A stretch of DNA of 27,933 bases from Streptococcus sp. (GCF_030825805.1 NZ_JAPJPF010000014.1:7887-35819), one strand, 5' to 3'. Positions 8,139 through 16,164 are shown, numbered from the stretch's first letter. Notes: a model not told the origin generated them from the letters alone. Program-made: numbers and translations.

Positions 8139-8821
8139 CGGCTATCACTTTCTGTTCCAAAATCCTTAGTGGTCACACCTTTTTGAACAGACCAAATAGC
8201 CAACTGGGTCCGATCCCGCAGGTTCAACTTAGACAAAATGGTTGACAGGTAATTCCGAATCGTTCCCTCAGATAGGAACAATTTGGCTGCGATTTCCTTA
8301 TTAGACTCCCCAAAACCAACCTGCTGGATGATCCGCCATTCAGTCAGGGATAAGTCGCTCACATATTCTTCAGAAACGGAGATCGTGTAATTGCTCTGAG
8401 CCATCTGAGAAAAAATCTGAAAAACCTTACTAGCAATATTAGGGTTAATCATGGCTCCCCCATGATAGACAATTTGAATGGCTTGATAGAGCTCCTCTGT
8501 TGAAGCCCCTTTAAGCAAATACCCTGAAGCTCCATATTTCAAAGCACGAAAGATGAAATCATCATCGTCAAAGGTGGTCAGAATGATGATTTTAACCTCA
8601 GGGAAGCGTTCCTTGACTTCTTTTGTCGCCATCACACCATCCATCTTGGGCATACGAATATCCATCAATACGACATCTGGTCTATCTTGGGGGATTCGCT
8701 CTATCACCTCGTGACCGTCCGCCACTGCAGAAGTCACCTGAATATCTTGATGGGCAGACAAAATAATTTGGAGCGACTCGCGAATCAGTGCTTGGTCATC
8801 CGCAATCATTACTTTGATCAT
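8135..8821 (-). CDS. levR: LuxR/NarL-family response regulator (LevR-like)
   Basis: A 228-residue protein with an N-terminal receiver domain (IADDQALIRESL; phosphoacceptor Asp54 in VVLMDIRMPKMDG; the conserved Lys in GYLLKGAS). A C-terminal LuxR-type helix-turn-helix follows (LSLTEWRIIQQVGFGESNKE, then LFLSEGTIRNYLSTILSKL). It should be phosphorylated by the overlapping histidine kinase and bind near the levD promoter. It overlaps both neighbours by 4 bases (ATGA), so translation is coupled. The R/S naming follows my recollection that LevR is the regulator and LevS the kinase. Confidence 0.9.
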   Translation of the reverse strand: MIKVMIADDQALIRESLQIILSAHQDIQVTSAVADGHEVIERIPQDRPDVVLMDIRMPKMDGVMATKEVKERFPEVKIIILTTFDDDDFIFRALKYGASGYLLKGASTEELYQAIQIVYHGGAMINPNIASKVFQIFSQMAQSNYTISVSEEYVSDLSLTEWRIIQQVGFGESNKEIAAKLFLSEGTIRNYLSTILSKLNLRDRTQLAIWSVQKGVTTKDFGTESDSR

Positions 8822-10137
8822 AAGATCTTTCCTCCTTTTTCTTTGGGTAATTCAATTCGTGTATAAAATCCATTTCGATTGGCAAATTCTATCCTTCCTC
8901 CCAAGATAGAGACCCGCTCTCGCATTTGTTTCAAGCCATAGCCGACCTGTAGTTGGTCAAAGCCGACCCCATTATCTTGGAGAAGCATGACATAGGCATC
9001 TTCCACCAAAAAGGAAATCTGCATGTGGGTCGCATGACCATGGCGGACAGAATTGGTCATGGACTCCTGAATCACTCGAAAGACGGTATCCTCCACCATG
9101 ACATCCAGATCTACATCATCCCAGTCATAGGTTAGCTCGACTTGTAAGTTGGAAATAGCTTGGTATTCGTGAACCAATTTCAAAACCGCATCCCTCAAGG
9201 TATGGTCCTCCAGGGCACCTGGCCGAAGCTTGTTCAAAGAGCCCCGGACGTCCTTGATTCCATCTCGTACCACCGTAGAGACCGATTGAAGCTGGGTCTT
9301 GGCACGACCAGGGTCAATATCAATCAAAACCCCAACTGCATCAATCCCTGCAGAAATACCCGTCAAGGCATGGCCCAGAGTATCATGAATTTCCCGTGCT
9401 ATTCGCTTGCGCTCCCGGTCCTCCGCAATCTTTTCCGAAAGGGCCATGTAGCTATTTAATTCCGTATTGACCTGAGAAACCATTTCTAACTCTTTTTCGA
9501 TCCGATGGTGCTCTGCCACTACCGATAAAATGTAAAAGAGAAGAGAAATAATAAAGACAACCATATTTAAGGAAGCTAGCGCATTTTTAGCGAATAGGAT
9601 GAGCATCCGAATTGATGAAGGATAGAAGGCAATATAGGCATCTAGCGAAGGCAACTGCACAACTAGAGAAAGAATGTCATAATTGGTCACAAGGAGGACT
9701 ATGAAACTTAGAAGGATAAAGGCAAACCAATAGCGTCTGTCCTTGGAACTACTAAACTCTTTGGAACCATAAAAGATATCGGCAAATACCAAGAGGATGA
9801 TCCCATTATAGGAGAAGCTGAGGGCCATCATGACGCCTAGCATCAGCAGTATTTCTAGAATATTCCATTTGTCAAAAACCGACCACTCCTGTGTCCCTTG
9901 ACGCATCCGATAAAAGGTAATGAGAAGAATCCCTCCAAAAAGAAGGATGGAGATCCAAAAATTCTGAGCTGGTGAACTCGGTATTTCTCTTAATTGCTCC
10001 AATAATTGATACCCTTGCCCCTTGGCAATGATGTAATTGGTCGCATGCAAGTAGAGGGAACTGCTAAATAAGATGGCGATAAAATTAATGATTTTTAGCA
10101 AAATCAAACTATAACGAATGCCACGAAGCTTGGTCAT
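8818..10137 (-). CDS. levS: Membrane sensor histidine kinase, HisKA_3 type (LevS-like)
   Basis: A 439-residue protein. The N-terminal half is very hydrophobic, with about six membrane segments up to residue 205. A linker helix then leads to the dimerisation box RIAREIHDTLGHALTG (phosphorylated His251), then the ATPase domain with an N box (VIQESMTNSVRHGHATH) and a G box (LLQDNGVGFD). This is the NarL/DesK-type kinase subfamily, which pairs with LuxR-type regulators such as its neighbour. The start is taken at the ATG overlapping the levQ stop (TAATG); a GTG 9 bases upstream is possible. The lack of a large extracellular domain suggests that LevQ and LevT do the sugar sensing. Confidence 0.9.
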   Translation of the reverse strand: MTKLRGIRYSLILLKIINFIAILFSSSLYLHATNYIIAKGQGYQLLEQLREIPSSPAQNFWISILLFGGILLITFYRMRQGTQEWSVFDKWNILEILLMLGVMMALSFSYNGIILLVFADIFYGSKEFSSSKDRRYWFAFILLSFIVLLVTNYDILSLVVQLPSLDAYIAFYPSSIRMLILFAKNALASLNMVVFIISLLFYILSVVAEHHRIEKELEMVSQVNTELNSYMALSEKIAEDRERKRIAREIHDTLGHALTGISAGIDAVGVLIDIDPGRAKTQLQSVSTVVRDGIKDVRGSLNKLRPGALEDHTLRDAVLKLVHEYQAISNLQVELTYDWDDVDLDVMVEDTVFRVIQESMTNSVRHGHATHMQISFLVEDAYVMLLQDNGVGFDQLQVGYGLKQMRERVSILGGRIEFANRNGFYTRIELPKEKGGKIL

Positions 10138-11123
10138 TACTGCCACCCGTTGACATCATAGTGGTCAACATTATCCTTATCAATCATCTCTACTGGGATC
10201 TTATATTGTTCCTTGTAGGGTTTTCCTGTCCTCATGCACTCAATTACTTGCATCACCTGTCTCCCCATTTTAAGAGGAGATTGGGCAACCGTCCCTTCGA
10301 TATCATCCGTCGTCGAGAGTAAGACCTTCATATCCGGAGAGCCATCGATTCCATAGATAGAAATCGGCAGAGCTAATTGGTTTTCCTTGATGGCCGCTAG
10401 GGCTCCGATAGCTGCCCGATCATTTAAGGCCACGACAGTATCAAATACCAGACCATCCTGAATGACCTGGGAAACAGCTGGTAAGGCCAATTCCGTTTGA
10501 CCACGGGTCTCTTCTCTCCCAACGACCTGATAGGCAGGCTTCGACTGGATGGTATCTAAGAATCCTTGGATCCGTTGCTCTGCCGATACCGTCCCCTTAT
10601 GCTCTAAGAGTAGGATCTTCGCCTCATTTTTCTGCTTCATCAGGCGCTGGGCGACCAAGACCCCGGCTTGGTAATTATCAGACACCACACTGGCATCCAC
10701 CGTGAAATGGCTGAGCTGACTATCCACTGCAATGATTTTAATCCCTGCCTCTCGAGCTCGCTTCAGGGAAGCAATGATTTTAGGGCTATCTCCTTTGACG
10801 GGGTTAATTACAATCACATTGACCTTTTGTTGACGAAAATAATCTATTTGCTGACTTTGTTTTTCCTCGTCCAATTCTGGATTACGAACTAGAAGCAAAT
10901 CCCCTTTTTCGTCAGCCACTCGTTCAATCTCTGCATTCAGTGTTTGGTAGAATTCATTGTTCATGGTCATGTAGGTCACACCAATCCGCATCTGCCCTTT
11001 TACCGGTTTTAGTTGGCTAGCATTCAAATAGATGACCACTACCACAAAAACCAGGCTCCAAAATATCGTATAGATCATCACTCGATTGTGTTTCTTTTGA
11101 ACAGCTTCCTCTTCTAACCCCAT
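10137..11123 (-). CDS. levQ: Membrane-anchored periplasmic-binding-protein-like sugar sensor (LevQ-like)
   Basis: A 328-residue protein with a cytosolic tail (MGLEEEAVQKKHNRV), one membrane segment at residues 16-34 (MIYTIFWSLVFVVVVIYLN) and an extracellular type-1 periplasmic binding fold like ribose-binding proteins. Signatures include IGVTYMTMNNEFYQTLNAEI, VNVIVINPVKGDSP, GIKIIAVDSQLSHF and VALNDRAAIGALAAI. There is no lipobox cysteine. It is the first gene of a tightly overlapping four-gene operon with a kinase, a regulator and a second binding protein. It starts after AAGAGGAG with good spacing. The family call is firm; the role as co-sensor follows the S. mutans LevQ model. Confidence 0.87.
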   Translation of the reverse strand: MGLEEEAVQKKHNRVMIYTIFWSLVFVVVVIYLNASQLKPVKGQMRIGVTYMTMNNEFYQTLNAEIERVADEKGDLLLVRNPELDEEKQSQQIDYFRQQKVNVIVINPVKGDSPKIIASLKRAREAGIKIIAVDSQLSHFTVDASVVSDNYQAGVLVAQRLMKQKNEAKILLLEHKGTVSAEQRIQGFLDTIQSKPAYQVVGREETRGQTELALPAVSQVIQDGLVFDTVVALNDRAAIGALAAIKENQLALPISIYGIDGSPDMKVLLSTTDDIEGTVAQSPLKMGRQVMQVIECMRTGKPYKEQYKIPVEMIDKDNVDHYDVNGWQ

Positions 11124-11192
11124 CTCTTCTCCTCTTAAAAGAACGAACCATTTTACTATATAAAGATTTTTTGTTCGTATTTAATACCTTGT

Positions 11193-11221
11193 ATTATATC
11201 ATTTTTTATCAAGAGCTTGAA
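11193..11221 (-). promoter_or_regulatory. levQ promoter
   Basis: Minus-strand -10 TATAAT (11193-11198), 17-base spacer, weak -35 TTCAAG (11216-11221), about 70 bases upstream of the levQ ATG. Confidence 0.6.
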
Positions 11222-11234
11222 GGTCTTTAGGAAA

Positions 11235-11248
11235 TGAATGCGTTTTAC
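11235..11248. promoter_or_regulatory. cre-like site upstream of levQ
   Basis: TGAATGCGTTTTAC differs by one base from the cre at levD, though it has three mismatches to the general consensus. It lies just upstream of the putative -35. Confidence 0.5.
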
Positions 11249-11300
11249 TCATAAATCCATATGATGACTTACCCCTGCAACTTCCGTGAGAAGTTTCGAA

Positions 11301-11336
11301 AAAGAAAAAACGACACAGCTGACCAGCTGCACCGTT
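11301..11336 (-). terminator. ssbB terminator
   Basis: AACGACACAGCTG (11309-11321) and CAGCTGCACCGTT (11324-11336) pair along 13 positions, including G-U pairs, on the minus strand, followed by six Ts. It starts 9 bases past the ssbB stop. Confidence 0.85.
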
Positions 11337-11344
11337 CTCTTCTG

Positions 11345-11740
11345 TTAAAAGGGAAGCTCTTCCTCTTCCAGGATGAGATCCGCTAGATCTCCTCCTGCTC
11401 CATTGGCCCGCATCGCTCGTTGAGCACGACTTTCTAAGAGCTGGAAGCCTTGACAGAGTACCTCTGTCACATATTGGGTCATTCCATTCTTCTCATAGCG
11501 TCTGGTTCGAAGCTCACCGTCCACAGAAAGCAAACTCCCTTTATTGGCATAGGAGACAAGGGTCTCTGCTAATTTCCCCCAGACCACGAGAGTGATAAAG
11601 TCCGCCTCCCGCTCGCCATTTTGATCCTTGTAACGACGATTGACAGCCAGGGTCGCACGCGCAACGGACTTATCCGTACTGGTCTTATGAAGCTCTAGGT
11701 CAGCCACAAGGCGCCCGATTAAAATTACTTTATTGTACAT
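11345..11740 (-). CDS. ssbB: Competence-induced single-stranded DNA-binding protein SsbB
   Basis: A 131-residue protein with one OB-fold domain (MYNKVILIGRLVADLELHKT, VARATLAVNRRYKDQNGE, SVDGELRTRRYEKNG) and a very short tail ending in the acidic tip EEEELPF. The length equals pneumococcal SsbB, and the sequence follows it closely, rather than the longer housekeeping SSB. It coats incoming single strands during transformation and stores them for recombination. The promoter carries a ComX-type box with no ordinary -35, so it should be expressed only in competence. Monocistronic: own box, own terminator. Confidence 0.94.
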   Translation of the reverse strand: MYNKVILIGRLVADLELHKTSTDKSVARATLAVNRRYKDQNGEREADFITLVVWGKLAETLVSYANKGSLLSVDGELRTRRYEKNGMTQYVTEVLCQGFQLLESRAQRAMRANGAGGDLADLILEEEELPF

Positions 11741-11761
11741 ATTTCTTCCTCCTACTTATAT

Positions 11762-11769
11762 AATTCGTA
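11762..11769 (-). promoter_or_regulatory. ComX (cin-box) promoter of ssbB
   Basis: Minus-strand TACGAATT, differing in the last base from the consensus TACGAATA, 21 bases upstream of the ssbB ATG. The following bases (ATATAAG) resemble those after the comGA box. Confidence 0.85.
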
Positions 11770-11802
11770 GTTTTTTAGCCATTTGAGGAAAAAATAAAAA
11801 AG

Positions 11803-11975
11803 AAACTGGGACAAAAGTCCTAGCCTCTCAATTGTCTTTGGATTATCGAGCGAGACGCAGTGGTTGAGTGGGCTCTACTACGCTGAATTCATCAGCTTTT
11901 ACAGCCCTACTCAACTGTGCGGAGGTGGGACAACGAAATCGAATTCTAACGAATTATCGATTTCTGTCCCACTCT
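11803..11975. repeat. Foldback intergenic repeat of streptococcal type
   Basis: About 170 bp built of nested inverted repeats. GTGGGACA (11925-11932) pairs with TGTCCCAC (11965-11972), and inside it GAAATCGA with TCGATTTC. GTTGAGTGGGCT (11863-11874) pairs with AGCCCTACTCAAC (11903-11915), with an inner GCTGA/TCAGC stem. A further TGGGACA is at 11807-11813. I recall very similar sequences scattered in intergenic regions of viridans streptococci. It abuts the ytpR stop and ends in T-rich sequence on the minus strand, so it may also terminate ytpR transcription. It contains no gene. Confidence 0.75.
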
Positions 11976-11976
11976 C

Positions 11977-12603
11977 TTATCCTTGCCAGTGACGGGCAGG
12001 GTCAAAGGGAGTTCCCACCTCTTCTGTATCTTGCAATTCGATAATCCCACGTTTTTGTGGAGCATTTGGCAAGTGCAATTCGCGTGGACTACACATCATG
12101 CCAAAGCTCTTTTCTCCACGAAGGGCTCCTGGGAAAATCAAGCTACCATCTGGCATCATAGCACCTGGAAGAGCCACAATCGTCTTGAGACCTTCACGCG
12201 CATTTGGAGCACCTGCTACGATTTGAACTGTCTTGTCTGGTCCGACAGCCACTTGGCAAATGTTGAGGTGGTCACTATCTGGATGAGCCACCATTTCCAC
12301 GATTTGCCCCACGACAAACTTAGGCTCCTTGTCATTGACCAAGACCTCTGCAAATCCTTCAGCCTGCAATTCTTGATTGAGGCGTGCAACCTGCTCATCA
12401 CTCAAGAAAATTTGCCCCTTACCTTCAAGGGCAAAGAAGGTCGAAGCCTCAAAAATATTCCAGGCTACGGTTTCTTGCTTGTCTTCACGGTAGACACGGG
12501 CTACTTTGCCTTTGCGCTCTACTGCTAACTTGGCATCCCCACTGTTTTTCAAGGTGAGCATCAAGACATCGCCGACTTGTTCTTTATTATAGGTTACAAT
12601 CAT
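11977..12603 (-). CDS. ytpR: YtpR-family tRNA-binding-domain protein
   Basis: A 208-residue protein. The C-terminal half is an OB-fold tRNA-binding domain of the type found in PheT and MetG (FVVGQIVEMVAHPDSDHLNI, then VQIVAGAPNAREGLKTIVAL and GEKSFGMMCSPREL). The N-terminal half (residues 1-90) is the YtpR-specific part. The substrate and role are not established. It lies 14 bases downstream of the thioredoxin-like gene and is the last gene of a three-gene operon. Confidence 0.9.
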   Translation of the reverse strand: MIVTYNKEQVGDVLMLTLKNSGDAKLAVERKGKVARVYREDKQETVAWNIFEASTFFALEGKGQIFLSDEQVARLNQELQAEGFAEVLVNDKEPKFVVGQIVEMVAHPDSDHLNICQVAVGPDKTVQIVAGAPNAREGLKTIVALPGAMMPDGSLIFPGALRGEKSFGMMCSPRELHLPNAPQKRGIIELQDTEEVGTPFDPARHWQG

Positions 12604-12617
12604 TCTTTCTCTTTCTC

Positions 12618-12935
12618 CTACTTCAATCCTGCTAAAAATTCTGAAATCTGCGCCTTGGTTTTGCGATCACGATTGACGAAACGCCCCAGTTCCCGATCCT
12701 TGTCTAGGACCACCAAACTCGGAATGCCATAGATATCCCAAAGCTTAGCCAGGTCTAGATACTGGTCTCGGTCAACCAAAATGAAGGTAAATTCAGGGTT
12801 TTCCGCTTCAATCTCTGGCAAAAAGGGCTGGATATACCGACAATCGCCACACCAATCCGCTGAAAAGAAGAAAACCTTCTTTCCTTCTTGCTCGACATAG
12901 CTAGCTAATTCCTCTAAAGACTGTGGAATGATCAT
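12618..12935 (-). CDS. Thioredoxin-like protein
   Basis: A 105-residue cytosolic protein with a thioredoxin fold: active site WCGDC at residues 28-32, the cis-proline region YGIPSLVVLDKD near residue 70, and the usual length. The Gly-Asp pair between the cysteines differs from classical WCGPC, so this is a thioredoxin-family member rather than TrxA itself. Its start overlaps the DUF4651 stop by 4 bases (ATGA), giving coupled translation. Likely a thiol-disulfide reductase; partner unknown. Confidence 0.9.
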   Translation of the reverse strand: MIIPQSLEELASYVEQEGKKVFFFSADWCGDCRYIQPFLPEIEAENPEFTFILVDRDQYLDLAKLWDIYGIPSLVVLDKDRELGRFVNRDRKTKAQISEFLAGLK

Positions 12936-13222
12936 AGTTTTTCCTCTTCATAGTGAAGGAGGCCCTCTTCATAGACAAAGCGATAGTGGCGCTCATCCTC
13001 AAATACGAGCCCTCCTACCAGACGCTCTTCGTTTGATTCATAGAGTTCCACATAAAGGGTCGCAATCTTCCCCATATTCTCCATTTGCTCACGGACTTCT
13101 GCGACTAACTCTTCTTGCGTCCGCAGACGTTTTTGATCTTTGGCAATTTTATAGGCCCCAAGGGCAAGAGCACTTGCACTAGCTGCTGCAAGGCTGGATA
13201 AAATGATTTTTTTAGCTTTCAT
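12932..13222 (-). CDS. DUF4651-like membrane-anchored or secreted small protein
   Basis: A 96-residue protein starting MKAKKIILSSLAAASASALA, a signal-anchor-like hydrophobic stretch at residues 5-24. A charged helical part (KDQKRLRTQEELVAEVREQM) and a small domain ending in YEEGLLHYEEEKL follow. It resembles the streptococcal DUF4651 family found beside a thioredoxin gene and ytpR; function unknown. The start is odd: only GAGGT precedes the ATG by one base, and the best -10 ends 7 bases before it, suggesting a leaderless transcript. Confidence 0.82.
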   Translation of the reverse strand: MKAKKIILSSLAAASASALALGAYKIAKDQKRLRTQEELVAEVREQMENMGKIATLYVELYESNEERLVGGLVFEDERHYRFVYEEGLLHYEEEKL

Positions 13223-13229
13223 ACCTCAT

Positions 13230-13258
13230 ATTGTAACACAAAATACAAGCTGGGACAA
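13230..13258 (-). promoter_or_regulatory. Promoter of the DUF4651-trx-ytpR operon
   Basis: Minus-strand TTGTCC (13253-13258), exact 17-base spacer, TACAAT (13230-13235). The -35 falls in a fragment (13251-13262, TGGGACAACGAA) identical to part of the foldback repeat at 11926-11937. Confidence 0.65.
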
Positions 13259-13339
13259 CGAAGGAGAATAGTTCTCCCCATCATGACGATCTGCTTTCAT
13301 TCCCGTCAACTGCCACTACCATCTCGACTAAAAAAGTGA

Positions 13340-13345
13340 TAAAAT
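13340..13345 (+). promoter_or_regulatory. Extended -10 element of pepA
   Basis: TGATAAAAT on the plus strand gives a TGn-extended -10 (TAAAAT) 23 bases before the pepA ATG. No good -35 is visible. The pepA ribosome site is AGAAGG. Confidence 0.5.
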
Positions 13346-13368
13346 AACAATCAGAAAGAAGGTAACTT

Positions 13369-14433
13369 ATGACTGATTTATTTTCTAAAATCAAAGAAGT
13401 AACAGAACTTCCTGCCATCTCTGGCCACGAAGCGCCTGTTCGCGATTATCTACGCAAACAGATCACCCCACATGTGGATGAAGTGGTCACAGACGGCTTG
13501 GGAAGCATTTTTGGGGTACGCCACTCAGAAGCGGCTGATGCTCCTCGCATCATGGTCGCAGGCCATATGGATGAAGTTGGCTTTATGATCAGTGAGATCA
13601 AGGCAGACGGCACCTTCCGCGTGGTGGAAATCGGTGGTTGGAACCCTATGGTGGTCAGCAGCCAACGTTTCACCCTTTTGACACGCGATGGCCATTCCTA
13701 CCCTGTCATTTCTGGATCTGTTCCCCCGCATTTGACACGTGGCGCAAACGGTCCTGCCCTTCCAGCAATCGGGGATATTGTCTTTGATGGTGGCTTTGCC
13801 AACAAAGAAGAAGCCGAGAGCTTTGGAATCCGTCCAGGCGACACCTTGGTCCCTGAAAGCACTGCAATCTTAACAGCCAATCAGAAAAACATCATCTCCA
13901 AAGCTTGGGACAACCGTTATGGGGTCTTGATGGTCAGCGAATTGGCACAAGCCCTCTCTGGACAAGCCCTAGCAAACGAACTCTATGTCGGAGCGACTGT
14001 CCAAGAAGAAGTCGGACTGCGCGGTGCAGGGACTTCTGTGACCAAGTTTGATCCAGAAATCTTCCTGGCTGTTGACTGTTCTCCAGCAGCAGATGTCTAC
14101 GGAGGCCAAGGAGCTATCGGTGAGGGAACCCTCCTTCGCTTCTTTGATCCAGGTCACCTCATGTTGCCAAATATGAAGGACTTCCTCCTCACCACCGCTG
14201 AAGAAGCCGGCATCAAGTACCAATACTACTGTGGAAAAGGCGGAACGGATGCTGGAGTAGCCCACTTACGAAGTGGTGGTGTGCCATCTACTACCATCGG
14301 AGTCTGCGCACGCTACATCCACTCCCACCAAACCCTCTACGCTATGGATGACTTCCTTCAAGCCCAAGCCTTCCTTCAAGCCTTGGTCAAAAAATTGGAT
14401 CGTTCAACCGTTGATTTAATTAAGAATTATTAA
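13369..14433 (+). CDS. pepA: Glutamyl aminopeptidase PepA (M42 metallopeptidase)
   Basis: A 354-residue enzyme with the M42 metal-binding set: MVAGHMDEVGFM near residue 63 (His and Asp), AWDNRYGV near 180 (bridging Asp), TVQEEVGLRGAG near 210 (catalytic Glu pair), AVDCSPAADVYGG near 235 (Asp) and CARYIHSHQTLY near 319 (His). Length and motifs match lactococcal and streptococcal PepA. It removes N-terminal Glu or Asp from peptides in the cytosol, in a large dodecameric shell, feeding amino acid supply. Plus strand, divergent from the thioredoxin operon and followed by its own terminator. Confidence 0.95.
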   Translation: MTDLFSKIKEVTELPAISGHEAPVRDYLRKQITPHVDEVVTDGLGSIFGVRHSEAADAPRIMVAGHMDEVGFMISEIKADGTFRVVEIGGWNPMVVSSQRFTLLTRDGHSYPVISGSVPPHLTRGANGPALPAIGDIVFDGGFANKEEAESFGIRPGDTLVPESTAILTANQKNIISKAWDNRYGVLMVSELAQALSGQALANELYVGATVQEEVGLRGAGTSVTKFDPEIFLAVDCSPAADVYGGQGAIGEGTLLRFFDPGHLMLPNMKDFLLTTAEEAGIKYQYYCGKGGTDAGVAHLRSGGVPSTTIGVCARYIHSHQTLYAMDDFLQAQAFLQALVKKLDRSTVDLIKNY

Positions 14434-14456
14434 TATTTTTCCAAAATAATTGTTTT

Positions 14457-14480
14457 AAACCCCCATTTTGGGGTTTTTTT
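14457..14480 (+). terminator. pepA terminator
   Basis: AAACCCC (14457-14463) pairs with GGGGTTT (14470-14476), continuing into a run of seven Ts. It lies 24 bases past the pepA stop. Confidence 0.9.
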
Positions 14481-14482
14481 GA

Positions 14483-14488
14483 TATAAT
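14483..14488 (+). promoter_or_regulatory. -10 element for the DUF1846 gene
   Basis: TATAAT immediately follows the pepA terminator T-run; the -35 would lie within the terminator and is not consensus. A leader of about 100 bases follows. Confidence 0.6.
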
Positions 14489-14592
14489 ACTGAATGAATA
14501 TTGCAACGGGTGTTCTTTTGCACTCCCCTTTCCCCTATGTGAAAGGCGGAGCACCGCTAAAGATCACCCTCGCTTCTTTATTGGAGGTTTAA
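14489..14592 (+). promoter_or_regulatory. Possibly structured leader of the DUF1846 gene
   Basis: About 104 bases with three potential helices: GGGTG with CACTC, GCGG-AGCA-CCGC, and an enclosing GTGA with TCAC. The first GGGTG can alternatively pair with the later CACCC. I do not recognise a known riboswitch class. The ribosome site TTGGAGG lies at its end. Confidence 0.35.
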
Positions 14593-16077
14593 ATGAAGAA
14601 ACAAGCTTTTAGTTCCGAAAAGTATTTGAATTTGCAACGCGATCACATCCTCGAGCGCATCAACCAATTTGATGGCAAGCTCTACCTAGAGTTTGGAGGA
14701 AAAATGTTGGAAGATTTCCACGCAGCTCGTGTCCTTCCTGGTTATGAACCAGATAACAAAATTAAGCTTCTCCAAGAACTTCGTGACCAAGTGGAGATTG
14801 TGATTGCTATTAATGCCAATAACATTGAGCATTCAAAAGCGCGTGGTGACCTAGGAATCTCTTATGACCAAGAGGTCTTCCGCTTGATTGATAAATTCAA
14901 CGAATTGGGCATCTATGTTGGCTCTGTCGTCATCACTCAGTATGCTGGTCAACCAGCTGCAGACCTTTTCCGCAAACAGTTGGAAAAGAACGGTATCGCC
15001 TCTTACCTCCACTACCCAATCAAGGGCTACCCAACGGATATGGATCACATCATTTCTCCTGAGGGAATGGGGAAAAACGACTACATTCAAACTAGCCGTA
15101 ATCTCGTTGTCGTGACAGCTCCTGGTCCTGGTTCTGGTAAATTGGCGACTTGTATGTCCAACATGTACCATGACCAATTAAATGGCATCAAATCTGGTTA
15201 TGCTAAATTTGAAACTTTCCCAGTTTGGAACTTACCTTTGCATCACCCAGTGAATTTGGCCTATGAAGCTGCTACTGCAGACCTTGACGATGTCAATATG
15301 ATTGACCCATTCCACCTCCAAACCTATGGCGAAACAACGGTCAACTACAACCGGGATATTGAAATCTTCCCTGTCTTGAAGCGGATGTTGGAACGCATCC
15401 TCGGAGAATCTCCTTACGCTTCCCCAACAGATATGGGTGTGAACATGGTCGGCTTTGCCATCGTGGACAATGACGCAGCGATTGAAGCCTCTAAGCAAGA
15501 AATTATCCGCCGTTACTACCAAACCATTCTGGATGTGAAAGCAGAGCGTGTCGGAAACGGAGCTATTAAGAAAATTGAACTCTTGATGAATGACTTAGGC
15601 ATTTCACCAAAAGACCGCCAAGTCACCGTCCTTGCCCGTCAAAAAGAGGAAGAAACCGGTGAACCTGCCTTGGCCCTGGAATTGCCGAACGGAGAAACCG
15701 TGACAGGTAAGACTTCTGACTTATTTGGTCCAACGGCAGCTGTTCTCATCAACGCCATCAAGAAATTGGCCCATATTGATAAAGAAACCAAGTTGATTGA
15801 GCCAGAATATGTGAAACCAATCCAAGGCTTGAAGATCAACCACTTGGGCAGTCGCAACCCTCGCCTCCACTCAAATGAAATCCTCATCGCCCTCGCCATT
15901 ACCGCCATGAACCATCCAGAGGCAAATCTTGCCATGCAAGAATTGGGTCGATTGAAAGGGAGCGAAGCCCATTCAACAGTCATGTTGACAGACGAAGATA
16001 AGAACGTTCTTCGCAAACTGGGCATTCATGTGACCATGGATCCAGTTTACCAATACGATCGCTTGTACCGCAAATAA
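14593..16077 (+). CDS. DUF1846 (UPF0371) family protein
   Basis: A 494-residue protein starting [20 protein letters not shown], the expected length for the UPF0371/DUF1846 family widespread in Firmicutes. Recognisable stretches are [20 protein letters not shown] near residue 30, [20 protein letters not shown] near 172 (a P-loop-like GPGSGK) and [20 protein letters not shown] near 418. The glycine-rich motif suggests nucleotide binding, but the biochemical role is not settled. Single gene with its own promoter and leader, ending at a strong two-way terminator. Confidence 0.92.
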   Translation: MKKQAFSSEKYLNLQRDHILERINQFDGKLYLEFGGKMLEDFHAARVLPGYEPDNKIKLLQELRDQVEIVIAINANNIEHSKARGDLGISYDQEVFRLIDKFNELGIYVGSVVITQYAGQPAADLFRKQLEKNGIASYLHYPIKGYPTDMDHIISPEGMGKNDYIQTSRNLVVVTAPGPGSGKLATCMSNMYHDQLNGIKSGYAKFETFPVWNLPLHHPVNLAYEAATADLDDVNMIDPFHLQTYGETTVNYNRDIEIFPVLKRMLERILGESPYASPTDMGVNMVGFAIVDNDAAIEASKQEIIRRYYQTILDVKAERVGNGAIKKIELLMNDLGISPKDRQVTVLARQKEEETGEPALALELPNGETVTGKTSDLFGPTAAVLINAIKKLAHIDKETKLIEPEYVKPIQGLKINHLGSRNPRLHSNEILIALAITAMNHPEANLAMQELGRLKGSEAHSTVMLTDEDKNVLRKLGIHVTMDPVYQYDRLYRK

Positions 16078-16117
16078 AGAAAAGCAAGGCTAGACCGTTG
16101 GTCCTAGCTCCATATAC

Positions 16118-16164
16118 AAAAAATCCCCTGAGTGCCTGAACCAGTTGGCACCCAGGGGATTTTT
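16118..16164. terminator. Bidirectional terminator between the convergent DUF1846 gene and the 51-aa gene
   Basis: ATCCCCTG-A-GTGCC (16123-16136) pairs with GGCAC-C-CAGGGGAT (16147-16160) around a 10-base loop. As run on both sides give T-tails in either direction. Confidence 0.93.
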
